A stretch of 34,977 bases of DNA from Oscillospiraceae bacterium (GCA_009782475.1 WRIZ01000027.1:1-34977); one strand, 5' to 3'; counted from the stretch's first letter, positions 1 to 8,190 are shown. A program made the numbers and translations. Notes: generated from the sequence alone by a model not told the origin.

Positions 1-253
1 CTACGTTATTACTGGCACCGTTCTCTTGCCGATTTAATCGCCATCTCTTTTTTGACTGCCTCACCGCAGTCTTTATTGTCTTGCTCTTTTTATGGTGAGT
101 GATTTTTAATTTGTTTCAAACTTGTTAGCCTCCTTGATAGCGGGACGGACGGGGAACCACCCCGTCCGCTTCGCGTCCACCCCTCCATAGAGGGGAATTA
201 CCATTCATCCATTCCCCTCCGGGGAGGGGTGCTGTCAGCAGACAGCGGGGTGG
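1..253. other. Intergenic stretch without a supportable gene
   Basis: A plus-strand frame is open from base 1 to a TGA at 100-102. A 26-codon minus-strand frame also lies in the first 100 bases. Neither has a start, a ribosome-binding site or a recognisable domain, so I do not call either. The second half (from about 146) is dominated by palindromic sequence described separately. The stretch lies downstream of pnp and could end its transcript, but there is no clear U-tract terminator. Confidence 0.5.
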
Positions 254-255
254 TT
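147..255. repeat. Nested palindromic intergenic repeat (REP/MITE-like)
   Basis: The element from 155 to 255 begins with AACCACCCCG and ends with its exact reverse complement CGGGGTGGTT (246-255). Inside, CCCCTCC-type and GGAGGGG-type blocks pair with each other, and a small hairpin (GCTGTC, loop AGCA, GACAGC) lies at 231-246. A further hairpin, GGACGGGG (147-154) with CCCCGTCC (160-167), overlaps the left end. The right end overlaps the pnp stop codon (TAA read from 256 to 254), so the last pnp codons touch the repeat. The architecture fits a dispersed palindromic repeat mobilised in trans. No second copy was seen in this window. In RNA it would fold strongly and could protect or terminate the pnp transcript. 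Confidence 0.6.
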
Positions 256-2359
256 AATCGTTCGGAATCGCGTCCTTCTTCGACAGGTTAATGCGTCCTT
301 TTTCATCTGTGCCCAAGTATTTTACCCAAACGGTGTCCCCGACATTCAAAACGTCCTCAACTTTGGCGACGCGGAAATTCTCCAGCTTGGAAATATGCAC
401 CATGCCTTCCTTGCCGGGCGCGTATTCCACGAAGGCACCGATGGCAATGACGCGGGTGACTTTGCCGAGGTACGATTCGCCTACCGTCGGCTCAAAGACG
501 ATCGAGTTGATGATTTTCAACGCCCGTTCGCAGTCGGCCATGTTGATGGCGGCGATGAAGATGCGGCCGTCGTCCTCAATGTCGATCTTACAGCCGGTGT
601 CGGCGACGATTTTCTGAATGACGCTGCCGCCCTTGCCGATGACCTCGCGGATTTTCTCCGGGTCGATCTGCGTTTGGATCATCTTGGGCGCGTACGGCGA
701 GAGTTCGGCGCGCGGCGCGGAGATACAGGGGAGCATGATCTCGTCGAGGATTTGGAAACGCCCTCTTTTGGTGATCTCAAAGGCACTTTTGACGATTTCG
801 GGGGTCAACCCGTCAATTTTCAAGTCCATTTGGATGGCGGTGATGCCGTTCTTTGTTCCGGCGACCTTGAAATCCATATCCCCGTAGAAATCTTCCACGC
901 CCTGAATGTCGATGAAGGTTTTCCAGCTGCCGTCCTCGGCGGTGATCAAACCGCTGGAGATACCCGCCACCGGGGCTTTGATCGGCACGCCCGCGTCCAT
1001 CAGGGCTAAGGTCGAACCGCAGATGGCGGCTTGCGACGTCGAGCCGTTGGAGGAGAGAATTTCGCTGACAAGACGGATGCAATAGGGGAATTCGGATTCG
1101 GGCGGGATCATCGGTTCCAAGGCTTTTTCGGCCAGCGCGCCGTGCCCGATCTCACGCCGCCCGGGGCTGCGCGACCCGCGCGCCTCGCCGACGGAGTATG
1201 ACGGAAAGTTATAATGGTGCATATACCGCTTGTATTCATCATCGAAGATGTTGTCCAGTTTCTGCTGATCGGAGATGGTTCCGAGGGTGCAGACGGTCAG
1301 CGACTGCGTCTGCCCGCGGGTAAACATGCCCGAACCGTGGGCGCGGGGGAGAAGCCCGACGCGGGAATCGAGCGGGCGGATGTCCATCATGCCGCGCCCG
1401 TCAACCCGCTTGTCTTGGAGCAGCCAAGCGCGAACGACGGCCTTTTGCAGTTTGTACAGCACATCGCCCAAATCGGCGTCCAGCGTGGGGAACTGATCGG
1501 CGTGTTTCTCCGCGATTTTGGCGCGCAGCTCTTTGATCCGGGCTTCACGCACATTTTTATCATCGGTATCGAGGCAATGGCGCAAATCGTCCATGATAGA
1601 ATCCTTGAGGATTCCATATAATTCGTCGTTGAAATGGGCTTTGGCATATTCAAACTTCGGTTTGCCGATCTCGTTTTGGATGTTTGTGATGAAGGCGCAC
1701 AGATTTTTGATCTCCTCATGCGCTTTCATGATGGCGTCAAACATCAAATCATCGTCAACCTCGTTGGCTCCGGCTTCGATCATAACGATTTTCGACGCCG
1801 ACCCGGCGACGGTGAGCTGTAATTTGGATTTTTCCCGTTCGGCTGTGGCGGGATTCAATACCAGCTGCCCGTCCACCAAACCAACAGCGATACCGGCGAT
1901 AGGGCCTGCCCACGGGATGTCGGAGATCGAAAGGGCGATCGACGCGCCCAGCATGGCGGGAACTTCAGGGGCGCAGTCGGGTTCAAGGCTCATCACGGTG
2001 GCGGCGATGGCGCAGTCGTTGCGCAGGTCGTCGGGGAAGAGGGGACGGATGGGGCGGTCGATCAGGCGGGAAGCCAAAACGGCTTTTTCGCTGGGGCGGC
2101 CTTCGCGGCGGAGGAAGGAGCCGGGGATGCGCCCGACCGAATAGAGTCTTTCCTCAAAGTCAACCGAAAGGGGGAAATAGTCGATGCCCGAGCGGGGCTG
2201 CGCCGAAGCCGTCGCGGTGACTAGGACTGAGGTGTCGCCGTAGCGCACCATGCAGCTCCCTCCGGCCAGCTCGGCCATCATGCCGACCTCCACGCGCAGG
2301 GGGCGGCCTGCCATCACGGTTTCATAAACCTTGAAGGCGGAGAATTCACGTTTTGTCAT
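254..2359 (-). CDS. pnp: Polyribonucleotide nucleotidyltransferase (PNPase)
   Basis: Phosphorolytic 3'-5' exoribonuclease of cytoplasmic RNA turnover. The 701-residue length is normal for bacterial PNPase. Two RNase PH domains are visible, the first around residues 10-140 and the second around 320-540, joined by the helical all-alpha segment. A KH domain follows at about 555-615, with the GKGG loop (IREVIGKGGSVIQKI). A C-terminal S1 domain at about 620-695 carries KVTRVIAIGAFVEY and GMVHISKL. The start ATG at 2359 has an AAAGGA sequence upstream at slightly long spacing. It lies downstream of rpsO in the classical rpsO-pnp order, so it is probably co-transcribed from the rpsO promoter. The stop codon overlaps the end of a palindromic repeat. 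Confidence 0.98.
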   Translation of the reverse strand: MTKREFSAFKVYETVMAGRPLRVEVGMMAELAGGSCMVRYGDTSVLVTATASAQPRSGIDYFPLSVDFEERLYSVGRIPGSFLRREGRPSEKAVLASRLIDRPIRPLFPDDLRNDCAIAATVMSLEPDCAPEVPAMLGASIALSISDIPWAGPIAGIAVGLVDGQLVLNPATAEREKSKLQLTVAGSASKIVMIEAGANEVDDDLMFDAIMKAHEEIKNLCAFITNIQNEIGKPKFEYAKAHFNDELYGILKDSIMDDLRHCLDTDDKNVREARIKELRAKIAEKHADQFPTLDADLGDVLYKLQKAVVRAWLLQDKRVDGRGMMDIRPLDSRVGLLPRAHGSGMFTRGQTQSLTVCTLGTISDQQKLDNIFDDEYKRYMHHYNFPSYSVGEARGSRSPGRREIGHGALAEKALEPMIPPESEFPYCIRLVSEILSSNGSTSQAAICGSTLALMDAGVPIKAPVAGISSGLITAEDGSWKTFIDIQGVEDFYGDMDFKVAGTKNGITAIQMDLKIDGLTPEIVKSAFEITKRGRFQILDEIMLPCISAPRAELSPYAPKMIQTQIDPEKIREVIGKGGSVIQKIVADTGCKIDIEDDGRIFIAAINMADCERALKIINSIVFEPTVGESYLGKVTRVIAIGAFVEYAPGKEGMVHISKLENFRVAKVEDVLNVGDTVWVKYLGTDEKGRINLSKKDAIPND

Positions 2360-2386
2360 TGGGTTTTTATTTCCTTTCTTTGTCCG

Positions 2387-2403
2387 CTCCGCCCAACGCG
2401 GAG
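2387..2403 (-). promoter_or_regulatory. Hairpin between rpsO and pnp
   Basis: CTCCGC (2387-2392) pairs with GCGGAG (2398-2403) around a 5-base loop in the short rpsO-pnp gap. In other bacteria this gap carries an RNase III cleavage site used in PNPase autoregulation. Here only a short 6-bp stem is visible, so a processing role is inference. It lacks a U tract and is unlikely to stop transcription into pnp. Confidence 0.35.
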
Positions 2404-2414
2404 TCCGGCATATC

Positions 2415-2681
2415 TTACTTACGAAGCCCTAATTTCGCAATCAAAGCCCTGTAACGCTCGATGTCTTTCTTCTGTAAATAATCCAGCAAACTCCGCCTCG
2501 CGCCGACCATTTTGAGCAGGCCGCGGCGGGAATGTTTGTCCTTTTTATGGATTTTCAAGTGCTCGGTGAGCTGGAGGATGCGCTCGGTCAGAATGGCGAC
2601 CTGTACTTCGGGTGAGCCGGTATCGGTCTCGTGGATGCGGTTGTTTTCGATGACGCTGGTTTTTTGTTCTTTGAGCAACAT
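2415..2681 (-). CDS. rpsO: 30S ribosomal protein S15
   Basis: Small-subunit protein that binds the central domain of 16S rRNA early in assembly. The 88-residue length is typical. Family landmarks are the [19 protein letters not shown] segment near residues 17-35, the [12 protein letters not shown] segment near 45-56, and [22 protein letters not shown] at the C-terminus. The ATG at 2681 is preceded on the minus strand by an AAAGGTG ribosome-binding site. It is the first gene of the rpsO-pnp operon, has a strong promoter about 110 bp upstream, and has a leader long enough for S15 autoregulation. Confidence 0.98.
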   Translation of the reverse strand: MLLKEQKTSVIENNRIHETDTGSPEVQVAILTERILQLTEHLKIHKKDKHSRRGLLKMVGARRSLLDYLQKKDIERYRALIAKLGLRK

Positions 2682-2786
2682 GGTTTTTCACCTTTCATTT
2701 TTGAATCCCCGCATGGCTGCGTGTAAGGATGGTGAACCCTTAAACATAGCTATGGGGTTGTTTGATTCGCGCGGCAAAGGCGCGTG
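2682..2786 (-). promoter_or_regulatory. rpsO 5' leader, candidate S15 autoregulatory RNA
   Basis: About 100 nt lie between the predicted rpsO start of transcription and its ATG. On the minus strand an AACCC...GGGTT stem encloses a CATAGCTATG palindrome. A second CCCC block can pair with GGGG near the ribosome-binding site, so alternative folds involving the start region are possible. S15 regulates its own translation through structured leaders in several bacterial groups. I did not recognise one of the published S15-binding folds, so the role is inference. Confidence 0.4.
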
Positions 2787-2806
2787 ACGGCATTGTATCA
2801 CGCGCC
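2779..2806. terminator. Hairpin downstream of the unknown gene, overlapping the rpsO promoter
   Basis: GGCGCGTGA (2779-2787) pairs perfectly with TCACGCGCC (2798-2806) around a 10-base loop. It lies about 20 bases past the stop of the minus-strand gene at 2828 and may end that transcript, though only a short T run (TTT) follows. The -10 box of the rpsO promoter lies in its loop, so it could equally be an operator-like palindrome. Confidence 0.4.
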
Positions 2807-2820
2807 CTTGCAAATGTAAA
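2792..2820 (-). promoter_or_regulatory. Sigma-A-type promoter for rpsO-pnp
   Basis: Read on the minus strand, the -35 box TTTACA (2820-2815) is separated by exactly 17 bases from the -10 box TACAAT (2797-2792). Predicted transcription starts near 2785. Confidence 0.75.
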
Positions 2821-2827
2821 GAATTAT

Positions 2828-3904
2828 TTACGTTTTCGCCTTTTTCTCCTTTGTAATAATCTCTTCCGCAGCCGCCGCGACTTTTCGTATATCCTCAAAC
2901 TCGGAGGGAAGCCATGTAAACTTGATGGCACTCCCGCATGTCCGTTTTGACTCGCCTTTGTATGTAATGACCGAATTTGCTTTGCATTTCGCGTTGTTGC
3001 AGCCCTTTGTCTTGGAGAACATCCTGCCGGCAAATTCCGGCGACTCTTCCGCCAGCGCGCTGAACATTTCGGAAGTGCGATCCGGCTTTTCCGGGTCTTG
3101 GTTCCAGCTTGTCTCGATCTGCCCGGCGTCATGCTCGTTTTCCTGCCCGCCGGTTCCGTATTTGCGCATTTTGAACTGGAATCCACAGGGGGAGACATAG
3201 CCTACATTGCCGTATTTGTCTGCCGACCGCTTGCATTTTAAACCGTTTTTCAGGTCTTTCAACAGATAGTCATCCATTTTGACCACTTCATCCCGGCAGT
3301 CCGGCGGCAGGCTTTTGAGGTACCACTCAAAGGCGGAAAACTCCGGCAGTCCGGCGATCTCCGCCGGGGTGTCCAGGTTTTCATACTCGGTGACCGTGAT
3401 CGACCGTACGGTCAGTTCCACATCCCTGCCGCAGCCGATTGCCAAGCTGAATCCGCCGGTGAACGCTTCCGGCAGCTTTTGATAGGGAGCCGCGCGGGTG
3501 GCGTAGCAAACCCTTCCGTTGATCTCGACCCAGGTGATCTCATTGCCGTATACGGCCGATATGCCGGTGTACTCGCCCAACGGCACGTCGCAGCCGTATT
3601 CGTGCTTCGACGGTTCCTCTTTGCCCGTTGCGATGTCCGTCCGGCGTATGCCGCCGCCGGAATGGTTGATGGGCGCGGAGAAATGGACGCCGCCTTTGCC
3701 GATCTGCATGGCAAAATCCGATGAGTTGGCTTTGAGTGTGATGTCAAACCGCAAAGGGAGGGTATACCTCCCCGGGAGATAACATCTCATGCCGTTTTTA
3801 TCCAAAACCCTCTTTGACGCTATCAACAGTTCGCCGCTGTCCGGCTTCATCGAACCTTTGCCGGTTTGGATCAGTGATTCCAAGGGTATCCGGTGTGTTT
3901 TCAC
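2828..3904 (-). CDS. Protein of unknown function with C-terminal cysteine cluster
   Basis: 358 residues from a GTG at 3904, chosen because a GAGG ribosome-binding site lies 8 bases upstream. There is no signal peptide or membrane segment. The N-terminal half (about 1-180) is rich in beta-strand-like stretches, resembling a concanavalin-like or carbohydrate-binding sandwich (for example LRFDITLKANSSDFAMQIG), but I cannot name a family. The C-terminal half is charged. It contains a CNNAKCKAN motif, an isolated Cys in RTCGSAIKF, and an upstream CGFQFKMRKYG segment, together suggestive of a small zinc-binding knuckle. It is a single-gene unit between the rpsO promoter and a divergent kinase. No function is assigned. 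Confidence 0.75.
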   Translation of the reverse strand: MKTHRIPLESLIQTGKGSMKPDSGELLIASKRVLDKNGMRCYLPGRYTLPLRFDITLKANSSDFAMQIGKGGVHFSAPINHSGGGIRRTDIATGKEEPSKHEYGCDVPLGEYTGISAVYGNEITWVEINGRVCYATRAAPYQKLPEAFTGGFSLAIGCGRDVELTVRSITVTEYENLDTPAEIAGLPEFSAFEWYLKSLPPDCRDEVVKMDDYLLKDLKNGLKCKRSADKYGNVGYVSPCGFQFKMRKYGTGGQENEHDAGQIETSWNQDPEKPDRTSEMFSALAEESPEFAGRMFSKTKGCNNAKCKANSVITYKGESKRTCGSAIKFTWLPSEFEDIRKVAAAAEEIITKEKKAKT

Positions 3905-4068
3905 AGTTTACACCTCATTCAGCATGATCGGGACAGTACAGATCATAGCATAAAGCCTTCCAAAAAGGAAGGATCAAACGTTATTTATCAGTTTTTCTTA
4001 TGTGAAAACTTATCCTTGTATTTTGGAGGCCGATGGACTATCATAGTAGAGGAAGGGAAGTGTTTCCC
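3905..4068. other. Divergent intergenic region
   Basis: This separates the unknown minus-strand gene from the plus-strand hybrid kinase. It contains a perfect small hairpin, CCTTCC (3956-3961), AAAAA loop, GGAAGG (3967-3972). It presumably carries promoters for both genes, but no convincing -35/-10 pair was found on either strand. A GGAGG at 4025-4029 lies only 3 bases from an upstream in-frame ATG (4033). Confidence 0.4.
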
Positions 4069-6876
4069 ATGTTGAAAATGATAGCGTTCCTGCGCTCGGA
4101 AAAACAACTGCTGGCGCAATATCTGCTGGTTGTCGTCTCGTTCGTGATCATGATCGTCATCAGCGGATCGTTCGCCTCATGGATCGTCAGCGGAAATGTT
4201 TCCTCCTACGGTGAGGAGGTTGTTAACGCTTCAGCGGAGACCGTCACGGCGTTTTTGGCGAGCTATAAAGACACGCTGGACGATGTGGCGTTCGACCTCG
4301 GGCGGACGTATGCGTTGAGCAAAGGCTCATATGACGAGTTGGAGAGTTCGCTTGACGCTTGGACGGATTGGCTTCAAACCAAACACAAATACGACAGGGA
4401 GGATTCCTTCCTCTTCTTCTATGTCTTTACCGAAGAAGGGAAGCTGGCCCGCGCAAGCTCCAGCTGGGTTCCCCAGCCGGGGTACGACCCGATGGCAAGG
4501 CCGTGGTATATCGGAGCCGCGGAAAAAGCCGGTGATACGTTTTATACCAACCCATATATTGATGAGCGCACCGGCAAACTTGTGACCACACTGTCCAAAA
4601 TCGTGTATCATGAAGGGTCGGACGAGCCGCTCGGCGTCATCGGCCTCGACGTAAGGATTGCCGACATTTCCCGCCATGTGGGGCAGATGCACTTTATGAA
4701 CAGCGGCTACGGCGTTCTGTTCGATCCCGAACTGGTTTTTATTGCCCACCCGGACAACAGCTACATCGGCCAAAAACTCACCGACATAGGCGACCAATAT
4801 GAGGCGTTGGCAAAGCAGTTGCTGCTGGAGGGGACTTTTTCGGCCTTCCCGTTCCGGTCGTCTTATTCCGAAGAGGAAAGCGTCGCCTTTTTCCGTACGC
4901 TTTTCAACGGCTGGCATATCGGTATTATATCGACCAACAGCGTGTATTACCGGGATGTGCAGACGATGCAGCTCTTGCTTGCTTTGGTGGGTCTCGCGCT
5001 GATGGTGTTGCAGTGTATTGTCTTAACATTCCTGCATCGCGCCAAAAACCGTTCGGAGAAGGCCAGCCAAGTCAAATCCTCATTCTTAGCCAGTATGTCT
5101 CATGAAATCAGAACGCCGATGAACGCTGTGATCGGTATGTCGGATCTTCTGCTCAAAGAGCCGCTCAACGGACGCCAAATGGGTTACGCGAAGGACATCA
5201 GCGCGTCGGCGCATTCGCTGTTGGGCATCATCAACGACGTTTTGGATATGTCGAAGATCGAGAGCGGGCGGATGACGCTCAATCCGGTCGATTATGATTT
5301 CGGAGCCTTTACAGACAATCTCAACAGTATGTTCGGCTTTATGGCGCGCAATAAAGGCCTTGAATTCAAGCTCGAACGGGAAGGGGCATTGCCGGAGTAT
5401 TTGTTCGGCGATGATATAAGGCTGCGTCAGGTGCTGACCAATATTTGCGGGAATGCCGTTAAGTTTACCGAAAAAGGGTCGGTTACCTTGAAAGTGAGTG
5501 CCGCAAAGGGTCAGCTGACCTTTATCGTGAAAGATACCGGGCGGGGGATCCCTAAAGAAGCCCTGCCCGCCTTGTTTGACGCTTTCTCGCAGTTCGATAA
5601 GGACAATAACCGGAACATCGTCGGCACCGGGCTGGGCCTGTCTATCAGTAAAAACTTTATCGAAATGATGGGCGGAACGATTACCGTGGAAAGCGAATAC
5701 GGGCGCGGGACAGCGTTTGCCGTCACCATCCCGGTTGTGGAAGGCAGCAAAGCCGGCGTGCAGTTCAAAGGGGGCATGGCAAGGGAACGCACCCTGTGCG
5801 CGCCGGAAGCCCGGGCATTGATTGTTGACGACAACGATTTCAACCTCCGTGTGGCGCAGGGGTTGCTGCGGCTCTTCCAAATCGAACCCGAACTGGCGGA
5901 AAGCGGCCCGAAAGCGATTCAGATGATTCAGCAGGAAGATTTCGATATTGTTTTTATGGATCATATGATGCCGGAGATGGACGGCATTGAAGCCACGGCT
6001 GAAATACGGAAACTCGGCGGAAAATACAGCGAGCTGCCCATCGTTGCCCTGACAGCCAACGCCGTTCAAGGAGCCAAAGAACTGTTTTTGGCATCGGGGT
6101 TTAACGGTTTTGTCTCAAAACCGATCAACGTGGGCGAACTGGTTGCGATGCTTGAACGGTGGCTCCCCGAGCAAAAAGTCAGATGGGTTGAGAAAACCGA
6201 AAACCACGAACCGGCCGAAAAGAAGACACTCCCTGAACAACCCGCCATTAATGCAACAGGCAGTGCCTTTTTAGACGCCGTGGGGCAGAGCGGCGAGATC
6301 AAACCCGAGATCGGGCTGAGCCGCGTCTCAGGCATGGAGGGTCTGTATCGGGAAACACTGGAGCTTTTCCAGCATAAACTCATACCGGAGGGGCAAAAGA
6401 TGTCGGGCTTCCTCGAAGAAGGGGACATCGGCAATTTCGCCATCTCCGTCCACGCGATGAAGTCGTCTTTGGCCACCGTTGGAGCCATGCGGCTGAGCGA
6501 GGTGGCGTTGAAACTGGAGATGGCGGCAAAGAGCAGGGATACCGAAACCTGCACCGGGACATTCCCGGAACTGATTGAAGGGATCACCGCGCTGCACCAA
6601 CACCTGACAACGGTGTTTGCCGAAGAGAAAACCGCCGTTCAAAAAGAAAAAGGAGATCCCGCGCTTTTAATTGAGAAAGTGCATAAGACGCTGGAGGGCA
6701 TTGGCAATTTTGATGAGGATACGGCAGGGGAAATCCTCCAAAATTTGATGAAGTTTGACTTCGGTGAAGAGTCCAATGCCACATTGGAAAAAGCGCATCA
6801 AATGCTCAAAACATCCTTTGATTATGATGGAGCCGCCGCCGTGCTGAAAACGATCACCGAAGAAACGGAGCAATGA
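4069..6876 (+). CDS. Membrane hybrid sensor histidine kinase (Cache-HisKA-HATPase-REC-HPt)
   Basis: A complete phosphorelay in one chain of about 935 residues. A transmembrane helix near residues 15-40 is followed by an extracytoplasmic Cache-like sensor (about 45-290), containing an RPWYIGAAEKAGDTFYTNPY segment typical of small-molecule sensors. A second membrane helix lies near 296-320. HisKA carries SMSHEIRTPMN with H345 as likely phospho-acceptor. The HATPase domain has the N-box NAVKF, DTGRGIP and GTGLGLSI. REC has the ALIVDD acidic pair and phospho-acceptor D631 in FMDHMMPEMDG. The HPt domain has H795 in VHAMKSSL. I chose ATG 4069 because GGAAGGGAAG ends 8 bases upstream; ATG 4033 would have an unusually close ribosome-binding site. 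There is no adjacent response regulator, so the output partner is unknown. Confidence 0.93.
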   Translation: MLKMIAFLRSEKQLLAQYLLVVVSFVIMIVISGSFASWIVSGNVSSYGEEVVNASAETVTAFLASYKDTLDDVAFDLGRTYALSKGSYDELESSLDAWTDWLQTKHKYDREDSFLFFYVFTEEGKLARASSSWVPQPGYDPMARPWYIGAAEKAGDTFYTNPYIDERTGKLVTTLSKIVYHEGSDEPLGVIGLDVRIADISRHVGQMHFMNSGYGVLFDPELVFIAHPDNSYIGQKLTDIGDQYEALAKQLLLEGTFSAFPFRSSYSEEESVAFFRTLFNGWHIGIISTNSVYYRDVQTMQLLLALVGLALMVLQCIVLTFLHRAKNRSEKASQVKSSFLASMSHEIRTPMNAVIGMSDLLLKEPLNGRQMGYAKDISASAHSLLGIINDVLDMSKIESGRMTLNPVDYDFGAFTDNLNSMFGFMARNKGLEFKLEREGALPEYLFGDDIRLRQVLTNICGNAVKFTEKGSVTLKVSAAKGQLTFIVKDTGRGIPKEALPALFDAFSQFDKDNNRNIVGTGLGLSISKNFIEMMGGTITVESEYGRGTAFAVTIPVVEGSKAGVQFKGGMARERTLCAPEARALIVDDNDFNLRVAQGLLRLFQIEPELAESGPKAIQMIQQEDFDIVFMDHMMPEMDGIEATAEIRKLGGKYSELPIVALTANAVQGAKELFLASGFNGFVSKPINVGELVAMLERWLPEQKVRWVEKTENHEPAEKKTLPEQPAINATGSAFLDAVGQSGEIKPEIGLSRVSGMEGLYRETLELFQHKLIPEGQKMSGFLEEGDIGNFAISVHAMKSSLATVGAMRLSEVALKLEMAAKSRDTETCTGTFPELIEGITALHQHLTTVFAEEKTAVQKEKGDPALLIEKVHKTLEGIGNFDEDTAGEILQNLMKFDFGEESNATLEKAHQMLKTSFDYDGAAAVLKTITEETEQ

Positions 6877-7253
6877 GAAAGACCCTTATTTTGATGATGG
6901 CGGTATGGCTGCTGGCGGCGTGCGGCCGGGTGGAGACTATGGCGGAATATAGAAAATGTACGGCAGAGGAAGCAAAAGAGAGGATGGACGGCGAGCCGTT
7001 CATCCTCTTGGATGTGCGCACGGAAGTTGAGTATGTGGAAAGACATATCGAAGGAGCTGTGCTGATCCCCGACACCGAGATCGCGGCGCGGGCTGAAACC
7101 GAACTGCCGGATAAAGACGCTTTGATCTTCATCTATTGCCGCAGCGGCCGCAGGAGCGAAAGCGCGGCGCGGGCGATGATCGGGATGGGGTACACCAATG
7201 TCTTTGACATCGGCGGGATTTTAGACTGGCCGTATGAGACGGTTGGCGGGTGA
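6873..7253 (+). CDS. Rhodanese-domain lipoprotein
   Basis: 126 residues. The N-terminus is a lipoprotein signal: Arg/Lys start, hydrophobic core, then LLAAC with the Cys at about residue 17. The mature part is a single rhodanese domain, with ILLDVRTEVEYVERHIEGA and the active-site loop YCRSGRRS, whose Cys would carry persulfide sulfur. It would therefore sit on the outer face of the cell membrane. The start overlaps the kinase stop by 4 bases (ATGA), so the two are translationally coupled. This hints that sulfur or redox chemistry is linked to the kinase, which is inference. Confidence 0.9.
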   Translation: MRKTLILMMAVWLLAACGRVETMAEYRKCTAEEAKERMDGEPFILLDVRTEVEYVERHIEGAVLIPDTEIAARAETELPDKDALIFIYCRSGRRSESAARAMIGMGYTNVFDIGGILDWPYETVGG

Positions 7254-7265
7254 TTTACCAGCCGT

Positions 7266-7697
7266 TCAACTTGAAAGCTCCTCTATCGCTAAAGTTGTGT
7301 TTTTCAATCCATGATAATAATTGACCGTTTCCGCTGTGAATTTGTAGACGCAATAATCTTCGTCATCCACGCCTTTGGGATAATATCTCTCAAAGCCATC
7401 CCGCCATAGAAACGCCTTGGTGTCATGGTCGGTGCAAACCTCCATCACGCCGGTAAACAACGCGCCTTTGTATGATGAAACCTCTTGGCAATAGTAAACG
7501 GATGCTTTCGGATTTTTGAGGAATTGCTGTACGCGTTTTGAACTTGTATTGGTAGAAAAGTAGTGTGTTTTCATGCTGTCATGTTCGAGAACTTGCATCG
7601 CTTTCATTTGCGGGTAACCGTCTTCGTTGATGGAAGCGATATAGGCGATCGGGCGATTGCGCAAAACGAGGATTTCGGATTGTATTGCATTGTTCAT
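7266..7697 (-). CDS. Pyridoxamine 5'-phosphate oxidase-family flavoprotein
   Basis: 143 residues with the split-barrel flavin-binding fold of the PPOX family. Early RPIAYIASINEDGYPQMKAM is the typical first strand pair, and HYFSTNTSSKRVQQFLKNPKASVYY is the classic second block. C-terminal WRDGFERYYPKGVDDEDYCVYKFTAE matches the general-stress-protein-26-like subgroup. The substrate is unknown; relatives bind FMN, F420 or heme. It overlaps the upstream MarR gene by 4 bases, so it is probably in one operon under MarR control. Convergent with the rhodanese gene. Confidence 0.88.
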   Translation of the reverse strand: MNNAIQSEILVLRNRPIAYIASINEDGYPQMKAMQVLEHDSMKTHYFSTNTSSKRVQQFLKNPKASVYYCQEVSSYKGALFTGVMEVCTDHDTKAFLWRDGFERYYPKGVDDEDYCVYKFTAETVNYYHGLKNTTLAIEELSS

Positions 7698-8149
7698 TTC
7701 AGGTTCTCCTTTTTTGATAAATTATTTAGGATCCGCATCAGATTTTCTTCAAAGGCGGAAATTTCTCTATCGTCAAAGCCCTCGTAGAAAATGTCATTCA
7801 TTTGTGCGGATACTTTCTCATATCGGCTTTTCATCTGAGCGGCGGTTTCCGTGAGCCTGATCATGACCTTCCGGCGGTCGGACGAGTCGTATTCACGCTT
7901 GACATGGCCGGACGATTCCAGCCTGTCCAGCATACTTGTGAGCGTTGTTTTGGCCAGTCCCGTTTTGCCCGATAGCTCACCGATAGGGATATGATCGTCA
8001 TTCCACAGCACGAACAAAATTCGTCCCTGTGCGCCGTTGATTTGGTCAATTCCATGTTCCGTAAGCAATTTTCCAAAGACACGCCCTTGTATCTGCTTGA
8101 TTTTACTGATCAGGAATCCGCCGTTGGTTTTGGAAATCAGTCTGACCAC
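7694..8149 (-). CDS. MarR-family transcriptional regulator
   Basis: About 150 residues with a winged helix-turn-helix. GELSGKTGLAKTTLTSMLDRLESSGHVKREYDSSDRRKVMIRLTE covers the recognition helix and the wing with its DRR motif. It likely represses itself and the coupled PPOX gene. The start is uncertain. The 5'-most GTG (8149-8147) overlaps the AGGAGG sequence (8154-8149) and so cannot be served by it. A CTG at 8140-8138 lies at the ideal 8-base spacing and would give LISKTNGGFLISKIKQ, a natural MarR N-terminus. Coordinates give the longest open frame. Confidence 0.9.
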   Translation of the reverse strand: MVRLISKTNGGFLISKIKQIQGRVFGKLLTEHGIDQINGAQGRILFVLWNDDHIPIGELSGKTGLAKTTLTSMLDRLESSGHVKREYDSSDRRKVMIRLTETAAQMKSRYEKVSAQMNDIFYEGFDDREISAFEENLMRILNNLSKKENLK

Positions 8150-8153
8150 CTCC

Positions 8154-8178
8154 TACTATATAGTATAGTCCTATATAG
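8154..8178. promoter_or_regulatory. Candidate MarR operator palindromes
   Basis: A perfect 12-bp palindrome TACTATATAGTA (8154-8165) overlaps the -10 box and start of transcription. A second palindrome CTATATAG (8171-8178) lies in the spacer. They share the CTATATAG core, with centres 15 bp apart. Position and symmetry fit autorepression by the adjacent MarR protein; binding itself is inference. Confidence 0.6.
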
Positions 8179-8190
8179 AATCAATGTCAA
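8162..8190 (-). promoter_or_regulatory. Consensus promoter of the MarR-PPOX operon
   Basis: On the minus strand, TTGACA (8190-8185) and TATACT (8167-8162) are separated by 17 bases. Initiation about 7 bases downstream would place the mRNA 5' end almost on the AGGAGG, giving an extremely short leader. Confidence 0.85.

Noticed and set aside
1..102. Plus-strand frame open from the window edge, as the end of a gene
   Set aside because: 33 codons with no recognisable motif; could not be distinguished from chance.
395..1009. 204-codon plus-strand frame inside pnp
   Set aside because: Antisense shadow of a clear PNPase gene; composition reflects codon bias and no domain or ribosome-binding site is seen.
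5086..6069. 327-codon minus-strand frame inside the hybrid kinase
   Set aside because: Lies opposite the HisKA, HATPase and REC domains, which are unmistakable; low-complexity His/Phe/Arg composition typical of antisense frames.
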